A stretch of DNA of 64,000 nt from Symbiodinium natans (lineage: Eukaryota > Sar > Dinophyceae > Suessiales > Symbiodiniaceae). Of this stretch, positions 20,001 through 28,304 are shown in pieces. A program made the translations under genes and the position numbers. Location: assembly GCA_905221605.1 (NCBI GenBank), contig CAJNDS010000107.1:1-64000 (forward strand), given 5' to 3'. Under the pieces are notes generated by a model, which saw only the letters and a list, made by a program, of their open reading frames with translations, ran no database searches and was not told the DNA's origin. Position 1 is the first letter of the stretch. Each line of letters begins with the position of its first letter.

Positions 20001-21578
20001 TTTGAGCTAGAAGTAGAAGAGCTCCAGCCGGAACGTCGGCCGAAGGAGCCAAGCGAGAAAGAAAAGGCCCGCGCTAGGGAAGAGCACGCAGCAAGGATGC
20101 GAGCTCTGCAAGGTCAACAGCTTGCGCCAGCGGAAGCAAAGCCTAAGGCTGAAGCAAAGGCTATTGCGAAAGCGAGTGACGCGACAGCAGACGCCACGTC
20201 GATGTCTTCGTCGGCGGCGATGCAGAACATGCTGCAGGGCAGCCTGTTAGGAAGTCTCACGCAAGATCGGGGCCGCCTGCTAAAGAGGCTCGAGGAGTTC
20301 AAGAAAGAAGAAATGAGCGAAGACGACTTTGAGGAAAAGTCGCAGATCGAGGCCGAGCTGGAAAGCATCCTCGAACAGATCGCAAAGTTGAAAGAACGCG
20401 GATTGGCCAGGCCTGCGCCCAAAGCAGCAGGACGACTGGACCAGTCAGTGCACGATGCGAGATATCGTGCGGCCATCGCAAAAGGGATGTCACACGCAAA
20501 GGCGTGGAAGGAAGAGAAAGGAAGAAGGCGAGCTGCACAGCAGCGCCAACAAGGAGAAAAGGAGCGCGCCACGCTCAATGTGGAGATGCAAGAGGCCTGG
20601 GCAAAGCACTTCACCACAGTGCCCGGGCGCAAAGAAGACAAAGTGCAAGTCGACGCCGTCGAGACCGTGACCATCGACAGCAGCGGCAAGGAGATCGACC
20701 CAAGCACAGTCCGGAGTTCGGTCGCGGTGCCGCTGACGAGAAAGGAGAGAACGTACTACCGCCAGGAGTACGAAGAAGAGCTGAAGCCAAGAAAGGAGAA
20801 GGTGGAAAAGCCGCCTGACCCGGAGAGACGGCGGAGAGTCAACGAAAAGAGAGCCATGAGAAGAAAAAGGCTTGCAAACAAGAACAAAGGAAAGGGCAAG
20901 CAGAAGGGAAAGCAAGAAAGCAAAACCCGAGGAGAAAAGAGAAAGGAGCCGCCCGAAGAAGACGAAGACGAAGAAGATGAAGACGAAGACTGGGGCGACT
21001 GGAAGAAGCCACCGAGAGATCCCGATGAACCTCGGGACCCTCCTGAAGGAGAAGCACTTGTGGCGTCGGTCGAGACGACTATGGCCACGAACGCCGTTTC
21101 GGCGTCCGGAGGCCGTGGTTCGCAACGCGGCCAGGAACGCGTCGAGGTGAACTTCGACAGCGGAGCCGCTGTGACGGTAGTGCCACTGAAGTTTGGCAAC
21201 GGAAACGAGAAGCCCAGAGAAGAAATGAAGTTCAAAACAGCGAGCGGTGAAAACATCGCAGACCATGGACCCATCAAGTTGAAGGGCACCACGTCGACCG
21301 GGAACAATGCAACACTGCATGGTCGTCTGGCGGACGTCCATCGTGTTCTTGGTTCGGCTTCGGATATTTGCAGGACTCACCACGCCGTCCTCGGAGACAA
21401 TGGTGGGTATCTTATCCCGAAGCAAAATGCGTTTGGCAAGGAGTTCAACATGATGATGCGAAAGCTGGTGAGAAAATACCGCGACGACCCCCGCAGCGCT
21501 ACCAGACTCCACGTAAGGCGCGGAGTCTATGTGTTCGACTTGTCATGCTCCCCTTTTCCGGGGCAGCAAGACGCGTAA
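17088..21578 (+). CDS. Gag-protease polyprotein of the copia element (1,496 aa)
   Basis: Start chosen at the ATG in GAGAAATGGCAACT, 271 bp after the LTR; a shorter overlapping frame at 16853 ends early and lacks domains. Residues 1-80 form a coiled, Gln/Glu-rich helix. About 95-330 matches the capsid-like part of copia Gag (FSGDAEQYLPWRHRM, then YDPATASRKRSML). A CCHC zinc knuckle for RNA binding has C352, C355, H360 and C365. A roughly 950-residue Lys/Glu/Pro-rich spacer follows, far longer than in typical copia Gag, including four 18-residue repeats. The aspartic protease signature D-S-G is at D1357 (VNFDSGAAVTVVP). The frame stops at 21576-21578, 7 codons after a slippery heptamer, so pol expression needs a frame change. 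It assembles virus-like particles and cleaves the polyprotein. Confidence 0.9.
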   Translation: MATPEQLVQEIAALRQELARQAQQHQQDLEQVRTESQQRTNEATQAALAAQGQLGTIPNVVREMGQTLQNALRERDKELVEAMRSSSSDKGKMVLVDTKGLGKPSMFSGDAEQYLPWRHRMTAYVCSIYPELREVLEWCEEREKSISSDELSEAFGEKADEIDRIPKLFDKSMELSSALQMVTAKEPFAIVINCNTNGFEAWRRLARRYDPATASRKRSMLKSVINPQKQKLEHLPQAIEEWLDAIASYEKRKDASGNRGKIPEEIKIAALESMLPQDLEAHVQLNQSKFAGFEDLLEEVTRYVEHRTGKTLKAFSTTQIAGKEALGDPMDVSSVGKGLGKHQQKTKFLGTCNNCGRTGHKAADCWSSAKGAKGSYSKQGPGKGTQGKPKGYPNPKGGQPNPKGTKGPKAGKGKGKTSSGKGKGKAKKGKGKGKYTNSIEEATGDEEWQEEGAQNEEPWEQDEWTGEQSWEEWPEESEWNEGNGLLIGGLEGRKEKKEEKTKEKTEERETKKGKSSAAVSGPSGSGGPTRKMPGFGDRLRNAGIDPEQLEGLNDDEAQELQDALLESLAALQARRAKARNTQPEEAVPAKAKAKEEAKASSSASLGARPRPAFVRPPSGPPPPKEKVSGSTKPAEPVKPPSVRAKAAQMLPRPKCTSESSTPKSGARVPVPGSVRPAEPKGPPPVKTRGSRERGRSLERAPKSPRTSGKEPKKHEEERNREKASGSKEPKKHEEERNREKASGSKEPKKHEEERNREKASGSEDPKKHEEERNKEKASGSEDSKGSRYKPKKKLTLRVMRELKSKEDWAKMYYSQRREHQERIRHLLPPGTVGQQILKKQGSACSTCRSRRRKTRKAVQEYLARKRKEYESLKKPPPVGLARSLLRREGMLKPPGERKGPSKKGPKEEKEASEESEGKSVEPPSSGQEEWSEEEEPKESDETVEVNEEEEEQGPPGRKKPTSHSGVSPAGGFELEVEELQPERRPKEPSEKEKARAREEHAARMRALQGQQLAPAEAKPKAEAKAIAKASDATADATSMSSSAAMQNMLQGSLLGSLTQDRGRLLKRLEEFKKEEMSEDDFEEKSQIEAELESILEQIAKLKERGLARPAPKAAGRLDQSVHDARYRAAIAKGMSHAKAWKEEKGRRRAAQQRQQGEKERATLNVEMQEAWAKHFTTVPGRKEDKVQVDAVETVTIDSSGKEIDPSTVRSSVAVPLTRKERTYYRQEYEEELKPRKEKVEKPPDPERRRRVNEKRAMRRKRLANKNKGKGKQKGKQESKTRGEKRKEPPEEDEDEEDEDEDWGDWKKPPRDPDEPRDPPEGEALVASVETTMATNAVSASGGRGSQRGQERVEVNFDSGAAVTVVPLKFGNGNEKPREEMKFKTASGENIADHGPIKLKGTTSTGNNATLHGRLADVHRVLGSASDICRTHHAVLGDNGGYLIPKQNAFGKEFNMMMRKLVRKYRDDPRSATRLHVRRGVYVFDLSCSPFPGQQDA
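19215..19430 (+). repeat. Four 54-bp coding tandem repeats inside gag
   Basis: Four in-frame copies of an 18-residue unit EPKKHEEERNREKASGSK, the last two slightly diverged (D for E at position 1, K for R). Near-identity implies recent expansion. The unit is a highly charged, probably helical linker. Confidence 0.95.
21551..21557 (+). promoter_or_regulatory. Candidate -1 ribosomal frameshift heptamer
   Basis: C CCT TTT in the gag frame fits the X XXY YYZ rule. Slipping back one base continues without interruption into the pol frame (CCC TTT TCC GGG). It lies 18 bases before the gag stop, inside the region where both frames are open. A GC-rich CCGGGG follows; no clear pseudoknot was worked out. 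Confidence 0.5.
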
Positions 21579-24500
21579 GACAAAAGGTGAGAGGTAGCGA
21601 AGTTTCACCTGTAGAGGTTTCACCTAGTGACCTGGAGGCTCCGCCGGTTGGCGAAAACCAGGGGCCCGTAGTTGAGAGAGAGAGAGTTGAGAGTAGAGAG
21701 GAAGAAGGAATGAATGAAGGAGAGGAAAGGACTGAAGGAAGGATGGAAGAGCCAGAAGACGCGCCTGGTGAAGAACAAAGAAAAGTGAACGTTCCTTTGG
21801 GACCGTCGCAGCCAACTGCGAGAGAGATCGCAGAGCATGAGGCGAGCGGACACGCGGTTCACAGGAGCTGGTGTGTGCATTGCATGCGCGCACGCGGCAA
21901 TGTGCAAAGCCATCCAAGAACGGTTCGTTCTGGAGAGGGAGAAGTACCAACCTTGCACGCCGACTACTTCTTCCTAGGCAGCGACGGAGAACGAGAGGAC
22001 ATCATGCCGCACCTAGTGGTGCGATGCGACAGAACCAGAAGGACATGGGCAACCTCGTTGCCGCAGAAAGGAGTCCATCCTTTCAACACAAACTGGTTTT
22101 GTTCCATAGTGCGTGAAGCAGGATGGAAACGCATGATACTCTTTTCAGATGGCGAACCAGCGCTTGTTGCACTAAAGCAAGCCGTGGTCGAAAACATGAG
22201 GGACGTTGAGATCACTTTGAAGGAATCGCCTACGTCTGTCAACGAAGAGAACGCGCCGAGCAATGGCTATGCTGAATGTGCGGTTCGAGAGGTAAAGAGA
22301 ATGATCCGAGCTACGCTGTCGGACTTGGAAAGCAAGCTACAGCTCAAGATCGACCCGAACCACAGCATACTTCCGTGGATAGCGAGGCACGCAGCGTTCC
22401 TGTTGACAAGGTTTCGAATAGGTGACGACGGCAAGAGCGCCTACCAAAGAGCCGTGGGAAGAGAATGGAGAAGGCCCACCGTGGTGTTTGGCGAGCAGAT
22501 CTTGTTCAAGCCTGTGGGTGCTTTGGGCAAGAAAAGAAGCTCACCGTTGGAACCGCGAGTAGCAATGGGACGATATGTGGGGACAGCGAGTAGGAACGCG
22601 GACCTCCTCGTGATGACACCCACTGGAGTCGTCAAAGGACATTCTCTCCATAGGCGAGCCGAAGAAGACCGATGGTCGAAAGAAGGATTCGACCAGCTGA
22701 GAGGTCTACCGTGGAAATGGACCAATCCAGTCGAACGTGCGCCACCGAACCGAGTGGACATGCCGGAACTTGTGGGAGAACAGCCAAAGCCTGATCCGAA
22801 AGAGTTTAGAGCGAGAAGCCTCTATGTACTCAAGTCGGACTTGGCGAAGTATGGCTACACCACACTGTGCCCCGGCTGCGAAGCACAGATGTTGGATTTG
22901 CCACAGCGAAGCCACAATGAGGAATGTCGATTTCGCATTCAGAGACACCTGATGGAAACCGAAGAAGGAAAACAGAGAGTTCAAAGGGCGATAGAACGAA
23001 TGGACAAAGACTATTCCGCCAAGAACAAGAAGAAAAGAAAAGCTCAAGAAGAACCCGCGTTGGAAGGCCAACCTGCAGAAGGAGAGGTTGCAGCTGAAGA
23101 AGCTGCAGGAGCACCATTGGAACGTCCAAGCCAAATGCAGGTGGACAACCCAAGTCGAGAGTCTCGAAAGCGAGAAGCGGAAAGACATGTCGAAGATCTT
23201 TATCATGAAGAACAAGAAACAGATGAGCCCGAAATTGTCAGAGCAAACATTCAAGGTGGAAGTTCAGGATCTGGTGGAGAACACACGGACCTGTCGTACA
23301 AGCAGGTGAAAGATCCAGAGCAGTTGGACGATGTGAGCTACCTGGAACATGAATTCCACTCACGAGGCATGCGATGCACAAGAAAGGAAGCAGAAGTGAT
23401 ATCCAACCTGGTTGGTTCACTAGGTGTGGATGTCAAAGCATCTGTTCCTTTGAATGAAGGACTGTGCCTAAGTGTGGAAGACAAGGGCTGGCGACTTCAG
23501 AAGCAAGATGAAGTTGAAGCCTTGTTCAGAAAGCTCGAAGAAGAGAAGCCAACGCTCGTGGTGGGACTACCGCCCGATGGACCATTTGCGGGAGTCCAAC
23601 GAAGCTACAATTCTCTTCAGAAGGTGAGCAAAGAGAAAGAAAAGTCGGTGCTGGAAGTTGGAAGGAAGCAGGTGAGAACCTGCGTCGAAGCATACAAGTT
23701 CCAACTAGGGCAGCAAAAGTACTACCTCCAAGAGTGCCCCAAGGGTGCAAAATCTTGGGAGCACACCCAGTACCAACAACTGAGTGAGGAGTCCTATGTG
23801 GTCGAAGGTCCAATTTGCAGATGGACCGTGAACAAAAGCGGTGGAAACTTGGAAGGAAGTTCTTTCAAGAAAAGAACGAGATGGATCACCAACTCTGCCG
23901 CGCTAGCAGCAGCACTGCGAAAGACATGTGCTCGAACAGGACAAGAAAGAGTCTGGAAGAGAGAACTTGCGTTCGAGGAGGGGAAAGTTGCAGCAAGACT
24001 GTGTTACCCTCCGAAACTCGTGCAAGCCATTGCCAAAGGCATCAAAGCACAACTAGTGCTTGATGGTGAACTCAAAGAGCTTGGTTCAGTTGGAGGACCT
24101 GACCCTCATGAAGAACCGAACTTCGAAGAACATCATTACGAGACGTTGCCTAAGGCAGATGAGCTCTACGTCAAAGAACCGGTCATCGATGCAAATACAG
24201 GTGCAGAACTCGATTCAAAGAAGGTAGCGAAGGCACGATTGACAGAACTCGAATGGGTGAAGAAACAGAACGTCTATACCAAAGTGGACGAAGCGACTTG
24301 CTGGCAAGAAACCGGAAGGCCACCCATCACGTTGAAGTGGGTAGACAGAAACAAGGGAGACAATGTGAACGAGAACTACAGAAGCCGACTTGTAGTTCGA
24401 GAAGTCAAGTCTCAAGGGCAAGCAGCCTTGCTGCCTGAACATGCGTTGTTCAGCAGTATGCCGCCACTTGAGGCAGTGAAGCTTCTGTGTTCACTCATGA

Positions 24501-25804
24501 CCACTCTACGCGTTTCGCGAAGAGGAGGCAAGCTGTCCTTGCGGTTGATAGACATCAGCCGTGCCCATTTCTATGGTCGTGCAACTCGTAGAATCTTTGT
24601 GACACTTCCAGAAGGAGATGAATCTCCGGGAAAGTGCGGACTTCTACTCAAGACCATGTATGGAACCCGTGACGCGTCAAGTACTTGGCAAAGAGACTAC
24701 AGCGAACTTATGGCAAAGCACGATTTCCGCGCTGGAAAGGCGTGGCCATGCATCTTCTACAGCGAGAAGGAAGATGTCAGACTTCTGGTGCATGGTGACG
24801 ACTTCTTTTGTTTGGCAGATGACGAAGGCCATGCGTATCTAGACAAAGCTCTGAGCGAACGGTATGAGTATCGATGTGACGGACATATCGGACCAACACA
24901 TGGAGACCAGATGGTCGTGTTAAACCGTTTGATCTGCTACGACAAGGAGACCGGCAAGGTTACCTATGAAGCAGATCCCCGTCATGTGGAAGCTCTAGTC
25001 AGAGAGCTTGGTTTGGAAAAGGCCAAGGCCGTAAGGACACCTGCGGAAAAGAAGAAACAGGGAGAAGCAATGAAGACCCTAGAGATGCCACCAATGAACG
25101 ACGCGATGCAGCGAAGCTATCGCTCAATAACTATGCGAGCCGCGTTTTTGGCACAAGATCGGCCAGATATCGCGGAAGCCACAAAGAGCCTGGCCAGGCA
25201 CATGAAGGCACCTCATGAAGCTGCCTGGTCGGACTTGAAGAGGCTTGGAAGATACCTGAGTGGAAAGCCAAGACTGGTATACGAGTACCATCCTCAACGA
25301 TTCCAAAAGGACCTGACCGTGTACTGTGATTCAGACCACGCTGGTTGTCTCATCACGCGGAGGTCCACAACGGGAATTGTGACCATGTATGGCTCACACT
25401 GTATCAAGCATAGTTCCAACGTGCAGACAACCGTGAGTCTGTCGTCTGGAGAAAGTGAATTCTACGCGATAGTGAAAGCCAGTGCAGTTGGACTGAGCCA
25501 ACAGGCCCTACTGCACGATTGGGGTATCCAAGTGAACCTACGGATCCTCAGCGACAGCAGTGCCGCAAGGGGTACGTGCTCAAGGCAAGGTCTGGGACAA
25601 ACCAGACACGTACAAACAAGATACCTATGGGTTCAAGAGAAAGTAGCACGCAACGAGCTCAAGCTCGAGCGAGTCGCTACGGAAAAGAACCTGTCGGATC
25701 TGTGTACGAAACCACTGCCCGAGATTGCCGTTGAAAAGCATTTGAAGACCATGGGTCTGAAGCACTACGAGAAAAGAGCTGAAGGAGGAAAGCAACTGGT
25801 GTGA
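21551..25804 (+). CDS. Pol polyprotein: integrase, reverse transcriptase, RNase H
   Basis: The frame is open from 21368 with no good ATG near its start (it begins TTG), so it is most likely made as a frameshifted extension of Gag; I start it at the heptamer. A short HHCC zinc motif lies at H21836, H21851, C21872 and C21881 (codon starts). The integrase core has Asp at 21962, Asp at 22148 and Glu at 22274, a D-D-E triad with a slightly long D-E spacing. RT begins near 24240 (LEWVKKQNVYTKV) and has FVTLPEGD and the catalytic HGDD box at 24791-24802, where the usual Tyr is His. RNase H has CDSDHAG at about 25325 and SSGESEFYA. The stop at 25802-25804 is 83 bp before the 3' LTR. It integrates and copies the element. 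No inactivating stop was found. Confidence 0.92.
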   Translation, partial: PFSGAARRVRQKVRGSEVSPVEVSPSDLEAPPVGENQGPVVERERVESREEEGMNEGEERTEGRMEEPEDAPGEEQRKVNVPLGPSQPTAREIAEHEASGHAVHRSWCVHCMRARGNVQSHPRTVRSGEGEVPTLHADYFFLGSDGEREDIMPHLVVRCDRTRRTWATSLPQKGVHPFNTNWFCSIVREAGWKRMILFSDGEPALVALKQAVVENMRDVEITLKESPTSVNEENAPSNGYAECAVREVKRMIRATLSDLESKLQLKIDPNHSILPWIARHAAFLLTRFRIGDDGKSAYQRAVGREWRRPTVVFGEQILFKPVGALGKKRSSPLEPRVAMGRYVGTASRNADLLVMTPTGVVKGHSLHRRAEEDRWSKEGFDQLRGLPWKWTNPVERAPPNRVDMPELVGEQPKPDPKEFRARSLYVLKSDLAKYGYTTLCPGCEAQMLDLPQRSHNEECRFRIQRHLMETEEGKQRVQRAIERMDKDYSAKNKKKRKAQEEPALEGQPAEGEVAAEEAAGAPLERPSQMQVDNPSRESRKREAERHVEDLYHEEQETDEPEIVRANIQGGSSGSGGEHTDLSYKQVKDPEQLDDVSYLEHEFHSRGMRCTRKEAEVISNLVGSLGVDVKASVPLNEGLCLSVEDKGWRLQKQDEVEALFRKLEEEKPTLVVGLPPDGPFAGVQRSYNSLQKVSKEKEKSVLEVGRKQVRTCVEAYKFQLGQQKYYLQECPKGAKSWEHTQYQQLSEESYVVEGPICRWTVNKSGGNLEGSSFKKRTRWITNSAALAAALRKTCARTGQERVWKRELAFEEGKVAARLCYPPKLVQAIAKGIKAQLVLDGELKELGSVGGPDPHEEPNFEEHHYETLPKADELYVKEPVIDANTGAELDSKKVAKARLTELEWVKKQNVYTKVDEATCWQETGRPPITLKWVDRNKGDNVNENYRSRLVVREVKSQGQAALLPEHALFSSMPPLEAVKLLCSLMTTLRVSRRGGKLSLRLIDISRAHFYGRATRRIFVTLPEGDESPGKCGLLLKTMYGTRDASSTWQRDYSELMAKHDFRAGKAWPCIFYSEKEDVRLLVHGDDFFCLADDEGHAYLDKALSERYEYRCDGHIGPTHGDQMVVLNRLICYDKETGKVTYEADPRHVEALVRELGLEKAKAVRTPAEKKKQGEAMKTLEMPPMNDAMQRSYRSITMRAAFLAQDRPDIAEATKSLARHMKAPHEAAWSDLKRLGRYLSGKPRLVYEYHPQRFQKDLTVYCDSDHAGCLITRRSTTGIVTMYGSHCIKHSSNVQTTVSLSSGESEFYAIVKASAVGLSQQALLHDWGIQVNLRILSDSSAARGTCSRQGLGQTRHVQTRYLWVQEKVARNELKLERVATEKNLSDLCTKPLPEIAVEKHLKTMGLKHYEKRAEGGKQLV

Positions 25805-25879
25805 AAGCAAAGGCCAACAACAGGAGTAGAGGACTTTGAAGGTTAGAGGCCACTGGATGGAAAACCCATCACCTGGCCT

Positions 25880-25887
25880 AGGAGGGG
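25880..25887 (+). promoter_or_regulatory. Polypurine tract
   Basis: AGGAGGGG ends exactly at the first base of the 3' LTR, the normal position of the plus-strand primer. Confidence 0.85.
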
Positions 25888-26009
25888 TGATTCGATGTGA
25901 GAGTTTTCATAGGTTACAGGATGTATGTTTCACTTCTTACGATATCGTTGTTGGCTCAAGCCTGGAAAAAGGTGTGCTGGTAGATTAGCCCAAACTTAAT
26001 CTCCGTTCA
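25888..26009 (+). repeat. 3' LTR (122 bp)
   Basis: Identical to the 5' LTR over all 122 bases, indicating insertion too recent for visible divergence, or gene conversion. It carries the same spliced-leader-like TTGGCTCAAG at 25951-25960. Confidence 0.95.
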
Positions 26010-26014
26010 TCCAA
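26010..26014. repeat. Target-site duplication (right)
   Basis: TCCAA, matching 16690-16694. Flanking DNA resumes as TGATTCGGG, which by chance resembles the LTR start. Confidence 0.92.
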
Positions 26015-26389
26015 TGATTCGGGTATCTTTTTCCAAATGGTATGCAAGTGCCTTCAGCGATGTCGCTCCACATTTAAGCTGTGTGTGTGTGCCGCGTCTA
26101 CACGAAACCTTCGCTTCACATGCCTTCTGCAGGTGAGCATTGGGCTTCCGGCACGGCGCTCAATAACAGCCGCCATGTGGCAGCCTTAGTTTAGCCGGAC
26201 GGGGGCCATGTCTGAGCCCCCAGCCCAGGCACGCTAAGCGCTCAGCTTCGTAGTCAGGGGTTTTGGAAACGGTCTGTCAGGTAGTGGTTGCTGTGAAGGG
26301 CGCATCTGCTGCTGTTGTTCCGGGGCCCGCATGGTTTGCACTCTCGTTTCTCGCAGGTTTTCATGGCGGGCCAGGGCGGCACGGAGGCC

Positions 26390-28150
26390 AGAAACGTTAC
26401 TGGCAGGACTTGGTCGGATTTGAAGTATGCTGCGCACGCGTGGCTAGACAGCTTCTGGGTTGGAGGCATCGCGCTGGGGTCAGGAACCTTGAGGGTGGCT
26501 TTGCTACGAATGCCTGCTCATCCTCACGTTGATAGACTGAGGTCCTAGTGCTAGGTGTCGGTCGCAAGAGACGTTGGGTTTACGTTGTGTTGTGGTGCAT
26601 TCGCAGGTTTCTGAGCCGCTGCCGCAAGGCTCATGCCTCAGTACCCTCCACCGCGTTTGCGTGGACGAGCGGTGACTAGCGCTCGAGTGGCCTTGAAACA
26701 TGGCTATTGCATGGCGATTGCATGGCTGTATCAGCATGCGTTGCTGATCATTGCTGTGAAGGATATGGGTCGTAGTAAACATTTAGCGAGAAGTCCGTTG
26801 GGGTTCCATGGGCAAGCTTGGCAGCTCGAGGCAACCCTTTGAAGCGGCTTAGCCCGGCCTCCGCCTGAGTTTGTGACATTTTGTGACAAGAGCTTTCATT
26901 TGCATGGAGTCGTCAGTGTCTGCCACGCACCGGCGCCGGAAGTGCAAGCTTACTGCGGGGCGTCAGTGTCAGTAGAGGGACAGATCGATGCCAGGCGCAG
27001 CGCAACCAGCACAACCTTTGCAAGAAGAAACTCAAGGAGATCGAGCATCTGAAGGCGTGGGGGCAGCAGGGTTGAAAGAGCGCGACGGTGTTTGAGGATG
27101 TTTGACAGCAGCCACCTGCCGATGTGCACGAACCCATTACTTGTGCATAGATCGCGCTACGGGCCAGAGGATAGAACGTCCTGGCTGCTCAAACCTATCT
27201 GCCGAACGGGAGGTGTTTGACAAGAGATCCTTGTTCTTGCCGTGTCATCGAAGATGAGTGGACGGTGCTGCACGCGTTCTTCCATGTGCTTCGTGTCAGA
27301 TATTTCCACCCCCTTCGCGCATCTCGTTTTCGGAGCTGTTTTCGTTGTTTTGAAGCTGCCAGCTGCTGACCGAGCCGGGCAAACGTATGCCGGAGTACCC
27401 GCTGCAGTAGTCGCCGCGTGTGGTGCCGTGTTACGCAAGTAAGAACGGTGGACCCATGAAGGCAGTCACGTGGCCCATGAGTATGGAAGAAGACACGTTG
27501 CAGTTCGGAGTGTTGAGGTTGTAAACGCTGCAGAGCCTAAGCAGGACTCTGCTTGTGTTGTCGGTGCGTGAGCCCATGATGCAAAGATCCTGCCCATCAG
27601 CAATGCTACCCAGTGCCCGGAGTCATGTAAGTAGGATTGTAGTTTGAAACTTGGACAGCGTTCTTTCAGGAACCGGATGAGTTACCAGTGAATGGCCGCG
27701 AGCGTGTTATAACCACAAAGTCATAGCGAGCCCCCCAGTTGCACGAGACGCTTGATCGGCATGTTGAACGAAGGCGCTGACAAAGCTCACTCCGGCTCAG
27801 GAGCTCAAGCAGCGACCTCAAACCTGCCACAGCATTCACACGCTTCACGCTTCACTTACACTTAGGCTGTGTCGTGCCCCTGAGCTCCTTGACAAGAAGC
27901 GCTACCTGGAGCGTTTGGCTGAGGCGTGCTTGCGTCTCTCAGTCTTTTCTTCTGTGACTGTGACGCCTGGGATCCGCCTGGGTTCCGCCTGGGAAGCGTC
28001 CATGTGCATGCGCCACTTCGTGGGCCTTCTCCACGGAAGCAAGCTTGCAAATCCATTGCCGCTTTTTCAAGCCCTGTTTCATCAAATGTGCAACTGGTTG
28101 CAGCGCCGTTTCGCCTGATTTGTCGCTCAAGTTTGCGCAGGACCTTCCTG
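26390..28150. repeat. Tandem segmental duplication, unit 1
   Basis: Shares many diverged blocks, in the same order, with 28440-29890: TGATAGACTGA-GTCCTAGT (26530/28540), GCTCATGCCTCAGTAC (26628/28638), AACATTTAGCGAGAAGTCCG (26777/28708), GCGCAGCGCAACCAGCACAACC (26995/28903), and GGGAAGCGTCCATGTGCAT (27990/29741). No protein-coding frame is shared convincingly, so both copies look non-coding. 26015-26389, between the retrotransposon and this unit, holds nothing I can name. Confidence 0.8.
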
Positions 28151-28304
28151 AGAAGGGCGTGCCAGTCCTTCTGGGATCCAGTCTTAGACCGACTTGGTGC
28201 TTCAACGGGGACTGGGGGAGCCGATCCCAATAATCATTTCAATATCGTTTCATAACCCCGAAACACTCGCCTAAACACGTGCCAATGGTGAGTCGTCAAG
28301 TTGT

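Larger units (their letters stand above)
16695..26009 (+). mobile_element. Complete Ty1/copia LTR retrotransposon
   Basis: A 9,315-bp element has two 122-bp LTRs that I read as identical base for base, beginning TGATTCGATG and ending CTCCGTTCA. A 5-bp TCCAA duplication flanks it. A primer-binding site follows the 5' LTR and a polypurine tract precedes the 3' LTR. The internal order is Gag with zinc knuckle, protease, integrase, reverse transcriptase, RNase H; integrase ahead of RT defines copia. Both long frames are open to their natural ends, so the copy could be recent and autonomous if the frame change between them is bridged. The LTRs are very short for copia elements, and Gag is unusually long and charged. 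Confidence 0.95.

Noticed and set aside
20490-21512. 340-residue antisense frame opposite the gag-protease region
   Set aside because: Same cause as above; overlaps the well-supported protease motif on the + strand.
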